NCBI GenBank assembly: GCA_032717465.1
Contig: CM064712.1
Location: 21,804,217 to 21,868,216 of the forward strand
Source of the DNA: Coenobita brevimanus
Taxonomy: Eukaryota > Arthropoda > Malacostraca > Decapoda > Coenobitidae
Direction: 5' to 3'
DNA length: 64,000 nt
This document shows positions 34,061 to 47,000 of this stretch, piece after piece. A program made the position numbers and the translations under genes. The stretch's first letter is position 1; every line of letters starts with the position of its first letter. The notes under the pieces were generated by a model. It saw only the letters and a list, made by a program, of their open reading frames with translations, was not told the DNA's origin and ran no database searches.

Positions 34061-35633
34061 CAAGGAAAACAACACTGCAAAGTGGTATAACTCCGCCTGA
34101 ATCAGGTTTTAGGCAGGGCATGACCCCCGTGGGCTGCCCATGCTAAGGGGGTGTGCTCTGCGGGTCTGGGGATCCGTTGGTATGAATAGCTATATACCTG
34201 GGCAACGCCGGGTACCCCTGCTAGTGCCAGAATTAAAGTACGGGTTTATTGGTAATTATAATAATAATAAAACTTCAGTGTTGAGACTATACCGGTATTT
34301 GTATTTACATGTTACATAGTATAGTGATCTATATACAGAGTACATTGTGCAGCAGATGAACATTACAGTGCCAGAGTGTGTGACATCCGTATGTAATATA
34401 GTCAGGGCTTAAATGTCTGCATGCTATAGTTGGTTTGTGTTCACCTGATGAGCCAGGTGTAATCAGATTGGAGGATAAATTTGACTAGTAACCAAGGAGA
34501 CTTATTCTCGCCTCATAACTAAAGCTCATCTGATATCACATAACCATGATATAATATTCAAGCTGTGGAAGTGGCCGCTTGTGTCAGATGAAAACATACA
34601 GACGGTATTAGGCCGACGTTGTTGTTATTGTTGTGGCCCAGGACTCAGCTGAACGTGAACCCTGTGGACTGCAGGCTGAAATTGTTCTCTGCAGTCCACC
34701 ATCCTTCTTTCAGGGGAAAGAGAAAGAGCTGAGGAACGTTTACATAAGCGGCCAGTGGAGCCACTCAATTAAACCAGTGCCACCACGTGAAGGCTTCCCC
34801 TCCAGCGCCTTTTAATTGATGTTGCATCGGGATAGCAATCAGTATATCTAACGTTCTTTGTCTTTTAACTTACACCATAAAACTGGTTACAACTCTGACA
34901 GCCATGGCCAATGCAGGGATAATGTCGAAGCGAAGCAGTCCAGAATTATATCAGATTAAAAAAAGGAGTAAAACCTAGCTTAATGCATACATTGTTATCA
35001 AAGACTAACAACTAAATCATCATTATCATAATCATCATCAAGACATCATTTCCCACGCAGGAGATGAAACGAAGCAGAGTCTAGTGAGGAAAAAAAAAAC
35101 TGTTGGGCATGCTGTTGGCTGGTACCTAAGAAAAAGGAAAAGGAAAAAACTAGAGAGGAGAAGGGAAAAACTCTACAAGGGTATCAGCGTGGTGTGGTCT
35201 AGCACCTTAAGTCTCCCTCAGCCCCTAATCGTTTAATTCTTGCTAGCTTCAGATGATTTTATTAGGCTTAGCAGAGACCTTTGGAAGTGGAGGGGTTGGA
35301 TACAGCTTCATTAACCTCCTCACTGCTACGGTGCTCTCCTAAGCTGAATAAAATCGTCTGGAGGTAGTAAGAACACACTAAAACTTGTATCTTAGTGAGG
35401 CCCATATCTTATGTGGCAAAGGAGGCTTGGTAGCACCTCTTCCTTAGCCATGTATTTGGCATATCAAACCTTAACATTGCCTCGTGTGTTATTTATTTCA
35501 CCTTAATATAGACAAAGTTTGCATCAGCTATACAGAGGAGGACAATGAATTACATTGTGCAGAATAAACAGGTAAGGAATGGGTGTTACCAAAGCTCAGT
35601 AGTCACTTAATACACCTCTATGCAATTAGCTCA
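34061..35633. other. DNA downstream of the sulfotransferase gene, no second gene seen
   Basis: Contains short motifs repeated elsewhere in the window, such as AGCACCTCTTCCTTA near 35433 (again near 41598), and a GGGCAACGCCGGGTACCCCT block near 34200 that looks like a repeat terminus. No exon with recognisable protein similarity was found. Confidence 0.4.
35492..35497 (-). promoter_or_regulatory. Candidate poly-A signal AATAAA of the sulfotransferase gene
   Basis: AATAAA on the minus strand, 137 bp beyond the stop codon at 35634-35636. It is the nearest downstream hexamer noticed in an AT-rich context; chance occurrence is possible. Confidence 0.35.
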
Positions 35634-35746
35634 CTAATCTCCAAACTTGAACTTAAAGCCAGTGTCCTTCACGTTGTCCCTGATCCATTGGTCCATCTCT
35701 TGGTTCAGTTCTGGAGAGAAGTGGTTCTTCCAGTCGCCCTTTATCC
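35634..35746 (-). CDS. Sulfotransferase exon 7 (C-terminus)
   Basis: Encodes residues 312 (second and third codon bases) to 348 and the TAG stop. It includes [10 protein letters not shown] and ends KFKFGD. The acceptor TTTATTCCAG precedes it, and it completes the Gly codon begun in exon 6. Confidence 0.93.
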
Positions 35747-35766
35747 CTGGAATAAAGAAAAAAGTG

Positions 35767-35846
<80 letters not shown>

Positions 35847-35973
35847 TTTCCTAAACATGCCACCCTGCTTCTTCCACAGATCCTCGTTGTACAGGGATTT
35901 GTCAATTGGTTCCCCGCGGGTTTTCATAGACGTGAAGCTGGTGAACTCGGCAATCTGTGGAATGCAGGAAGTA

Positions 35974-36013
<40 letters not shown>

Positions 36014-36058
36014 TTAATCAATAATAATAATAATAATGATGATAGTAATAATAATAAC

Positions 36059-36090
<32 letters not shown>

Positions 36091-36126
36091 CTAATCATAA
36101 TAAGAATGGTAATAATAATAGTAATG

Positions 36127-36160
<34 letters not shown>

Positions 36161-37213
36161 TAATAATAATAATAATGATAATAATAATAATAATTATTAT
36201 TATTAATCATAGTAATAATAATCATAATAATAATAATAATAATAACTAATCATAATATGAAGAATGGTAATAATAATGATCATAAAATAATAATGATAAT
36301 AATAGTTAATAATAACAATAATAATCATAATAATAATAACAACAGTAATAATGATGATGATAATAATAATAATAATAATAATAATCTATCTATCTATTGC
36401 CAGACGCCTCAATCCCGTTTGGGGTGGCCACAAACATATCGCCTCCAAGTCGCCCTGTCCCCCGCCATTTCACTGCCCTGCTCTCAACTCACACACCCCT
36501 CTCTCACATACCTCTCCACCCCATCCCTCCATCTCATCCTCGGCCTCCCCCTTCCTCTTCCCCCCTCCACCTCACTCACATACACTCTCTTCGTCAGTCT
36601 TTCACCCTTCATCCTCTCCACATGGCCAAACCACCTCAGTGTGTTCCTCATAACGCTTCCTATCACATCCACATCCACACCACAAAGCTCCTTTATATCC
36701 TCATTCGTCAGCCTGTCTCTCCATGTGACTCCACAGGCTCCTCTTAAATAACTCATTTCCACTGCTCTCACTCTTGACTTGTGTCCTTCCAACAACGTCC
36801 AAGCTTCACTTCCTTACGTTAGAGTTGGTATCACAATACTGTCATGTAGTAACTTTTTCACTTCCATGCTCACTTCCCTGTTTCTTATCACTGCTTTCAA
36901 AGAACCAGCAACCTTTCTTCCCTGCTGTACCCTTTCCAGCACTTCACCCTCCAAACCTCCATCCTTACTCATCACACTACCCAAGTACTTAAACGTACTC
37001 ACATTTTCCAATTCCTCACCATCCAACCTCGCTGTACATTCACTGACTTCACCTCTCTCAAAGACCATCACTTTACTCTTCCCTACATTCACCTTTAGAT
37101 TCCGTTTCTTACACACTCTCCCAAACTCATCCACCAATAAGAAGAATGGTAGTATTAATGATCATAAAATAATATTAATAATAATTGTTAATAATAACAA
37201 TACTAATAATAAT

Positions 37214-37246
<33 letters not shown>

Positions 37247-40093
37247 CATCATCATCATAATCATAATAATAATAATAATAGTAATAATCATCTATCTATC
37301 TATTGCCAGACGCCTCAATCCCGTTTGGGGTGGCCACAAACAAATCGCCTCCAAGTCGCCCTGTCCCCCGCCATTTCACTACCCTGCTCCCAACTCACAC
37401 CCCCCTCTCTCATATACCTCTCCACCCCATCCCTCCATCTCATCCTTGGTCTCCCCCTCCCTCTTCCACCCTCCACCTCGCTCACATACACTCTCTTCGT
37501 CAGTCTTTCACCCTCCATCCTCTCCACATGGCCAAACCACCTCAGTGTGTTCCTCACAACGCTTCCTATCACATCCACATCAACACCACAACGCTCCTTT
37601 ATATCCTCATTCGTCAGCCTGTCTCTCCACGTGACTCCACAAGCTCCTCTTAAATAACTCATTTCCACTGCTCTCACTCTTGACTTGTGTCCTTCCAACA
37701 ACGTCCAAGCTTCACTTCCGCACGTTAGAGTTGGTATCACAATACTGTCATGTAGTAACTTTTTTACTTCCATGCTCACTTCCCTGTTTCTTATCACTGC
37801 TTTCAAGGAACCAGCAACCTTTCTTCCCTGCTGTACCCTTTCAAGCACTTCACCCTCCAAACCTCCATCCTTACTCATCACACTACCCAAATACTTAAAC
37901 GTACTCACATTTTCCAATTCCTCACCATCCAACCTCGCTATACATTCACTGACTTCACCTCTCTCAAAGACCATCACTTTACTCTTCCCTACATTCACCT
38001 TTAGGTTCCGTTTCTTACACACTCTCTCAAACTCATCCACCAAGCCTTGCAGCTCCCCTTCATCTTCACTCAACAACACAGTATCATCTGCAAACAACAG
38101 TACAGGGAGTTTCCAAACACTATCCTCTCTCACCAGGGCCACTCCAACATCCACTACCCTACCTTGTACCTCTTTTATTACCCCATCCATGTACAGATTG
38201 AACAACCATGGAGACATGACACATCCCTGTTTCAAACCAACTTTCAAAGAGAAAAATTCACTTAGTTCACCATCCACACGCACTGCAGCCTTAGCACCAT
38301 CATACATACTCTTCACAGCATTCAACAACTTCCCATCTACTCCATATATTCTTAACACTTTCCACAATCCTTGTCTATCCACCCTGTCATATGCTTTCTC
38401 CAAATCCATGAAAGCCGCATACAACTTCTTTCCCTTCTCTAGAAACTTTTCCACTAAAGATCTAAGAATGAATATCTGATCTACACAACCTCTTCCCTTC
38501 CTAAAGCCTCCTGTTCTTCTCCAACTAATTTCTCTGTTCTTTCTCTAACTCTGTCTATAAGTATCCTACCATACACTTTTCCTATTATACTAAGAAGACA
38601 AATGCCCCTATGATTACCACACACTTCTTTTTCCCCTTTTCCTTTGTACAAGGGAATAATTATACCTGACTTCCAATCCTCCGGGACTCTACCTTCCTCC
38701 CAGGCCAATCTGCACATCTTCCACATCCATTCTACTACTATCTCTCCCCCATGCTTCAGCATCTCACCACACACTCCATCAATTCCTGGGGCTTTCCCCG
38801 ATTTAGCTTTCTTCATTGCTTCCACAACCTCTATCCTACTGATTTCTACCTGTCTTCTCACCTCCCTCCTTCTCCCAGCCATTCCCCAGCCACTTATACT
38901 CGCATTACTTCCATCCTCTACGTTCAACAATTCCTTAAAGTGTTCTCTCCATCTGCTCACTTTTTCTCCCTTCTCCACTAGTAATCTACCATGTTTATCT
39001 TTCACTCCCCTGCTAATTTCACTTCCACCCTGTCTTACTCTTTTCACTTCTCTCCAGAACATTTTCTTACAGTCCCTCCACTTTACACTCAAATTCCTTC
39101 CAAATTCCTGATCCACTCTCTTCTTACTCTCTCTTACTAATCTTTTCACCTCTCTCTTCCTTTCCACATATAACTCTCTCTTCTGCCTCTCAACTTCTTC
39201 CGCCCCTATTTCTCATCCATTCATTGTATGCTTTCTTCTTTTGTGCCACAGCCTGTTTCACCTCTTCAGTCCACCACGCTGTTCCTTGCACCCCTCCGTC
39301 TTCTCTTCCTTCCACACACCACATCACATGCTGCACATATTTCTTCTGTAAATATCTTACACACACCTTCCACGTCTCCCATCTGCTCCAATTCATATTT
39401 GCCCAATCGTTCCTCCACTTCTCTCTTATACTCTGCCTTTTTCTCATCCTCTTGTAACCTTTCCACTCTCCTTGCAACTACTCCTTCCTCTCGTCTTTCC
39501 CTTCTTCTATTCCTCCATCTTACTTGCATCCTAATTCTGGCCACCACCAAGTAGTGGTCAGAAAGGCCACTCACCCAACCTCTATAAACTCTTGCATCCA
39601 ATATACATCTTCGCATCCTTTCATCCACACACACATAATCAATCATTGCCTTCCTTTCATTCAGTTCACCACCCACCCTTCTCATCACTCGCCATGTATA
39701 CCTGTGGATCATTTTATGCCTGAAGAGGGTATTGGCAATTACCAACCCCCTCCCAGCACAGATGTCCACTAACGCACTCCCATTCTCATCTATCTCAGCA
39801 GGCACACCCCACTCACCAACTATTCCATCCACCTTCACATTACCAACTTTACCATTCATATCACCGATCAAAAACACTCTCTCATTCCTTCCAAACTTTT
39901 CAATGCACACTTCCACATTATTAAGAATAATAATGACTAATAATAATAATATTAAAAATACTACTACTACTACTACTACTACTAGTAATAATAATAATAA
40001 TAATAATAACAATAATAATAATAAAAATAATAATAATTAAATAAAAATAAATAAATAATAATAATAATAATAATAAATATATATATTAATAAT

Positions 40094-40131
<38 letters not shown>

Positions 40132-40150
40132 TGATGATGATGATGATAAC

Positions 40151-40200
<50 letters not shown>

Positions 40201-40336
40201 TAACAATACTGATAATAATGATAATGATAATAACAATATTAATAATAATAATAATAATGGTAATAATAATAATCATCATAATAATAATAATAATAAAATA
40301 ATAATAATAATAGTAGTAGTAGTAGTAGTAGTAGTA

Positions 40337-40380
<44 letters not shown>

Positions 40381-41023
40381 CTATTTATCTATCTATCATC
40401 CAGTCCTCCATTGCCCCATGAGGAGCCTAGGAGCCCGGGGCTAGGCAGTTGGTCCTGACATTTAAGATGAGAGTGACCAGGTTCACTCATCCCTGAGTGG
40501 CATTACGTGAGCAATCAACCCCAACCACCCCTTGGATATAAACCTTCACCGGCTTAATCCGATTGGAGAGCAATAATTGCCCACTAAACCACCAGGCGTC
40601 AAAATTTGGTTATATGGTTACCACCCAGCGTAGTAAATGATTTCCTGGTGTACAGGAAACCATTTGGCTTGTCACTCAGTGTAGAGTCACCCACAGGCAG
40701 AAGGAAGAGGAAAGAATGAAGGAAAGAAAGACACAAGAGGGAGTGTAAATTTGCCCACAGGCAGAAGGACAAGGAAGGAATGAACGAAAGGAAGACAGAA
40801 GAGAATGGAAGGAAAGAGGGATGGAGGAGAGGAAAGGGCAGACACCCGAGAGCAGCACTACATCGAGTGAGTGGATGGTAAGTGCCCCCACCTACCACAA
40901 TAATAATAATAATAACAATAATAATAATGACTAAACATAACGATGACGATGATATCATCACCTTCATCATCATCATCATCATCATCACCACTACCACCAC
41001 CATCTCTATCCTCCTCCTCCTCC

Positions 41024-41057
<34 letters not shown>

Positions 41058-44000
41058 TATCATAGTCTTCATTCTTATTTCTTTTTCCGGTCCAAGGATG
41101 GGCTGAGGCAGGCTCCAGAGACAGCGATAAAGAAATTACGTTGATGGGAGACGTGTTAAGCTTCGTAGCACTTATTCCTGGGCGATTTATCTGGGCGATT
41201 ATGGTATAAAATTCTTGTGGATGTTTTTCGTGTCTGTTAATATCGTTGGCATCAGTAGGTTGTAAGATGATGTTGAGGTGTTGTGTTGGGAATACATTGC
41301 GAAGGAAGGTGTGTTACCAAGTGTACAGAACCAGTTACAACGCCAGCCAGAAGCAATCCCTTGACCGTCATGTGGAGAGAGAGAGAGAGAGAGAGAGAGA
41401 ATGTGATAATGGTAGAACTTTGAGATTTCCGTATGGTTGCTGACTGCACTGTATAATGTGGGATGCAGGCTGATCCCACCTAACAACAACACGTGTTCCA
41501 TCAGTGACCGTCAGTCATAAGTGGCTTCCTTACACCTTGGCGGACTCAGTTTTTAGTAACAGGGGTCGGTATTCTCGTCGGGTAAGGAGGCGTCTTAGCA
41601 CCTCTTCCTTATCGATTTATTTTCCAAACCATCCATTGCTACCCTCTTTTTTGCTTCTTATATATTTTTACCTTCGACCTAGATTACATGAATAACACAC
41701 AATACTATAGTCAAGGAGTAGACTAAGGAATAAGCCGGTATGGAAGAGATGTTAAGTAAGCTTCCTAAACGCACGAATTTCTCCTATTCACCTTCTAGAA
41801 TATAGTAACGGAGCAGACTCAGGAATAAACCGGCAAGGAAGAGATGCTAAGGTAGCCACCTAACCGCACGAGTGTCTCCTGCTCACCTTCTTGAGTTGTT
41901 CCTCCGTCAAGTTTTTGCCGAGGAATTTGTTGATGTTCCGCAGCTGCCCCATGATGTCGTCCTTCATGTCCTCGTAGGTGGTGAAGTAAAGGTTGGGGTT
42001 GTCTCTCTGCCTCCAGGCTTGTAGCACGTGCGGCCAGTACGGGCAGTATGGGACTAGCACCAGGACAGACAATAAAGGATGTTGACAATTAATAAACAAA
42101 TAGATACATAAATACCCACATACAAACAAACGAAGGCTACATACATACATACATGCGTATAAACATATACTCGTACATACTTAAATACAGTAAATTAATA
42201 AGGACAATATAACACTAGTTCCACGACGACAGAAAATGAGTGAATGCATACCCGGTACATACATCCGTACCCACACATACAAACACATATATACATACAT
42301 ACATACATACATACATACATACATACGTGAAATAAATACAACTACATCATTGATGAAATCATGATCGTATTTTTTTTTTTTTTACATCACGAAAATCGCC
42401 TTTGATATTAAAATTCCAAACCCCCGTGATATACAGCCAAGACCAAGAGTTCACCGACACTGCTCTGCTTGATGTGTCAGTGGAAGCTGATAAATGAAGT
42501 ATTTGACTCGACTGTAATATGAAGCACGTAATAAATTAGTATGAAGAGAAGAGATACTGTCTGTCGTCTGGTGAGGAAGGACAAATATGGAAGGCAAGAC
42601 AGAAGATTCCTGACGAACTTTTTGCTCACGGCTGTGCCGAGATCTTCACACCAGGGGAGGGATGGGGGAGGGGGAGGGAGAGGGGAAGGGGGGAGGGATG
42701 AAGGAGGGTGGCCAAGCTCTATTCTGAGGAGGGTAGTGTTCTGTGTTTACAATTTGTGTTGACTCCATTTAAGCCGTACGTCACTACTGTACTAAAAGCT
42801 CTGTGTACTCTTAAGGTGAATGTTTATATTGAAAGTACTCGTTTGGCTGAACACAGACCGGAGAAGTGAGAGCACAAAAGAGTAAAATCTGAGTCACCCA
42901 CAATTCGCTGATAATCTTATGTGATCATATTATTAGCCCTTAAAAGGAAATGCTTATCAGTTGAGATTAAAATGATAAGGCAATGTAAATGTGTGAAGAG
43001 GAGAATTTGCAGTGTTTCTCCACTTAAAAATAGAACATTTACGCTTTGCGATTGTACAAAATAATGTACTTATCATTACAGTACAGTACTCAAATGTAAT
43101 ACCTTTATTCTCTCCCCTGAAAGTTGACGAAAAATTATCATCCATAGTAAGTTGATCACTGAGCTAACTAACGAAACAGGGATGTGATTCTTGTGATTCT
43201 TGAGCATACTTACGGTTGATTCCCTGTCGTAATATAGAATTAACTTAGCATTGTTTTTGAAAGAAGAACTAGAGACTTAACATTGTATAAACCTCCTTAT
43301 CTTCAAATAATTTTCCTCGTAACCAAGAAATCTATCGTAATTATGTCTGAAAATCTGATCCCAGGCTACTACAAATGTCACATATTCCTATTATTCTATA
43401 AAAAATTATAACTGGGTTCTTTGTAAACTCCCACAAAGTATACGGCACAGTATCGCACATTGTTGCACATCAAATAATTAGAAATTTTATATGAGGGGCT
43501 AATGGGGGCAGAGAGTCTGAGGAGGTGCAGGGGGGGAGACCTCCCAAACCCCATAGATAACACCTCTTCTAATCCATTCATCCAAGGAACGCTTTTAAAA
43601 ATGTATTTTTTGTTATCACTTTATGATTTTCTATCAGGTTAAGAGAGATTGTTGGAACAGGACGAGTTAAATGCATCCTAAATTAACCCCTTCAGTATGC
43701 GAGTCCTTTCTGAAGTTAACTAATGTCGTCCCATAGAAGCAAGGGTAAATTAGAGAACACGTTCCCCTGATAAAGGCAAGGGTAAATTAGAGAACACGTC
43801 GCCCTGATAAAGGCAAGGGTAAATTAGAGCACGTCACCCTGATAAAGGAAAGGGTAAATTAGAGAACACGTCGCCCTGATAAAGGCAAGGGTAAATTAGA
43901 GCACGTCACCCTGATAAAGGAAAGGGTAAATTAGAGAACACGTCGCCCTGATAAAGGCAAGGGTAAATTAGAGAACACGTAGCCCTGATAAAGGCAAGGG

Positions 44001-47000
44001 TAAATTAGAGAACACGTCGCCCTGATAAAGGCAAGGGTAAATTATAGAACACGTCGCCCTGATGGAAAGAAACTTAAATTAGAGAGCACGTCACCCTGAC
44101 AGAAACAAGGGTAAATTTGAGAGCATGGAACTCTGATAAAAGCAAGAAAAAAATGGAGAACATGGTAGGTGGGGGTGTCTTCGTAGATGGGGACGCCCAT
44201 CATCCACCCACTTAGTGTAGTGGTACTCTGTTTTAGGGTAGCTCTACATCGAGTAGCGTTGTAAATGATTTCCTGTAATCCAGGAAAGCATTTACAACGA
44301 TGGGTGGTATCCTTATAACAAACCGACACGTGTTCCCTATGTGACAGCAAGTGGGTTGGCGGAGGGTTAGCGCACCTCCCCGGAAAACTATCTATCTATC
44401 TTTAGCCCGACGCCCTAATCCCGTAAAGGGTGGCCACAGACAAAACGCCTCCAAGTCGCTCTGTCACCCACCATTTGACTACCCTCCCCCCAACTCACCC
44501 CCCCCCTCATATACCTCTCAACTCCATCGCTCCACCTCATCCTCGGTCTACTCTTCCCTCTCCCTCCCTCCACCTCATCTACATACACCCTCTTAGTCAG
44601 TCTTTCATTCTCCATTCTCTTCACATGTCCAAACCACCTCAGTGTATTTCTCCTAATCTTCTCAACCACATCCACATCCACCCCACAACGTTCCTTCACT
44701 TCTTCATTCGTCAACCTGTCCCTCCACGTCACTCCACATGCTCCTCTCAAGTAACTCATTTCCACTGCTCTCACTCTTGACTTGTTCCCCTCTTGCAAGG
44801 TCCACGCCTCCCTTCCATACGTCAGGGTAGGGATCACAATACTATCATGCAGTGACTTCTTAACTTCCATACTCACCTCCCTATTTCTCTTCACTGCTTT
44901 CAGTGTACCAACAACCTTCTTTCCCTGCTGTACCCTTTCACGCACTTCATCCCCCAAAGTTCCATCCTTATTCATCATACTACCCAAGTACTTGAATGCA
45001 CTCACATTCTTCATATCCTCACCATCCAACCTCACTGCACACTCTGTGATATCATTCCTCTCCAACACCATACTTTACTTTTGTTTACATTAACTTTCAG
45101 ATTCCTCCTCCTAAACACTGTCCCAAATTCATTCACCAAACCTTGCAACTCCCATTCATCTTCACTCAACAATACTGTATCATCAGCAAACAGCAACACC
45201 GGAAGCTTCCAAATCTCACCCTCATTCATTAGAGCCACCCCCACATCCACTGCCCTACCTTGCACCTCCTTTACAACCCCATCCATGTATATATTAAACA
45301 GCCATGGAGACATCACACAACCCTGTTTCAGTCCCACATTGAGATCAAAGAACTCATTCAGCTCACCATCCACTCGCACCGTAGCCCTAGCTCCCTCGTA
45401 CATACTCTTCACAGCACTCAGCAATTTCCCCTCCACTCCATATATTCTTAATACCTTCCACATACCTTGCCTATCTATTCTGTCATAAGCTTTCTCCAAG
45501 TCCATGAAGGCAGCATTCACTTTCCTTCCCTTCCCTAGATACTTCTCCACTAAACATCTTAGAACAAGTATCTGATCTACACACCCTTTTCCCTTCCTAA
45601 ATCCCCCTTGTTCTTCTCCAACTAGCTCCTCTGTCATATGCCTAACCCTATCAATGAGTATTCTACCATATATTTTACCAGTCACACTAAGAATGCAAAT
45701 ACCCCTATGATTACCACATACTTCTCTCTCCCCTTTTCCTTTGTATAAAGGAACAATTACGAAGTATACCTGATTTCCAGTCCTCTGGAACCCTTCCCTC
45801 TTCCCAAGCCAATCTACACAACTTCCATATCCACTCCACAACAATCTCACCCCCATACCTAAGCATTTCACCACACACTCCATCAATTCCTGGGGCCTTT
45901 CCCAACTTAATCTTCTTCATCACTTCCACTACTTCCGCCCTACTGATCTCTTCCTCCCTCCTCTCATCTCTTCTTCTCCCAGCCATTCCCCAACCACTTA
46001 TACTCGCATTACTCTCACTCTCTACATTCAACAAATCCTCAAAGTCCTCCTTCCATCTCCTCAATTTCTCGCTCTTCTCCACCAACAATCTATTATTCCT
46101 ATCTTTCACTCCCCTACTATTTCCCCTTTCACACTGCCTTACTTTCTTTACCTCCTTCCAAAACAATTTCTTACTCTCCCTCCATTTCACACTCAGATGC
46201 CTCCCAAACCCTTCATCCACTTTCTTCTTACTCTCCTTCACCAGTCTTTTAACCTCCCTTCTCCTGCTCACATATACCTCTCTCTTCTCTCTCTCATCTT
46301 CTCCCCTACCTCTACTCGCCAACCATTCACTATATGTCTTCTTCTTTTGTTCCACAGCTCGTTTCACCTCATCATTCCACCATGCTGTCCCTTGCACACC
46401 CTTGCATCTCCTCCTCACTCCAAAAACCGCTTCACATGCTGCGCCTATCTCTTCCATGAATATCTTACATACGTCTTCCACCCCTTCCATCTGCTCTAGC
46501 TCATACCTTCCCAATCTTTCTTCCACTACGCTCTTATACTCTGTCATTTTCTCACTATCGTGCAATTTCTCCACTCTTCTCACAGGAGCTGCTTCCTCCT
46601 GTCTTCCCCTTTGTCTCCTTAACCACTTTCATTGCATCTCTATCTTGGCCATCACTAAGTGATGGTCTGAGACTCCATTCCCCCACCCTCTCCACACTCT
46701 TGCATCCAACACTTGTCTTCTCATTCGCTCATCCACACACACGTAGTCTATCATTGCCTTTCGTTCAATAAGTTCACCATCCATCCTCCTCATTACTCTC
46801 CATGTATACCGGTGGATCATCTTATGACAAAAGTAGGTGTTGGCTATTGCCAACCCCTTACAAGCACAGATGTCCACCAAAGCACTACCATTCCCATCTA
46901 TTTCAGCTGGCACACCCCACTGACCAACCACTCATACATTCCCAACTTTGCCAGTCATATCTCCAATCAACAGCACTCTCTCGCTCCTCTAAAACTTGTC

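Noticed and set aside
33358..34121. 374- and 192-codon minus-strand frames and a 175-codon plus-strand frame over the trinucleotide array
   Set aside because: The array has a three-base period, giving artificial Tyr/His/Ser-rich or Val/Met-rich products. Only the short Harbinger transposase remnant in the longest frame is real similarity.
34633..34815. 60-codon plus-strand frame downstream of the gene
   Set aside because: No motif, no splice context and a length expected by chance.
43685..43740. Second TTAA element end (TTAACCCCTTCAGTATGCGA)
   Set aside because: No matching inverted end with TTAA was found within reach.
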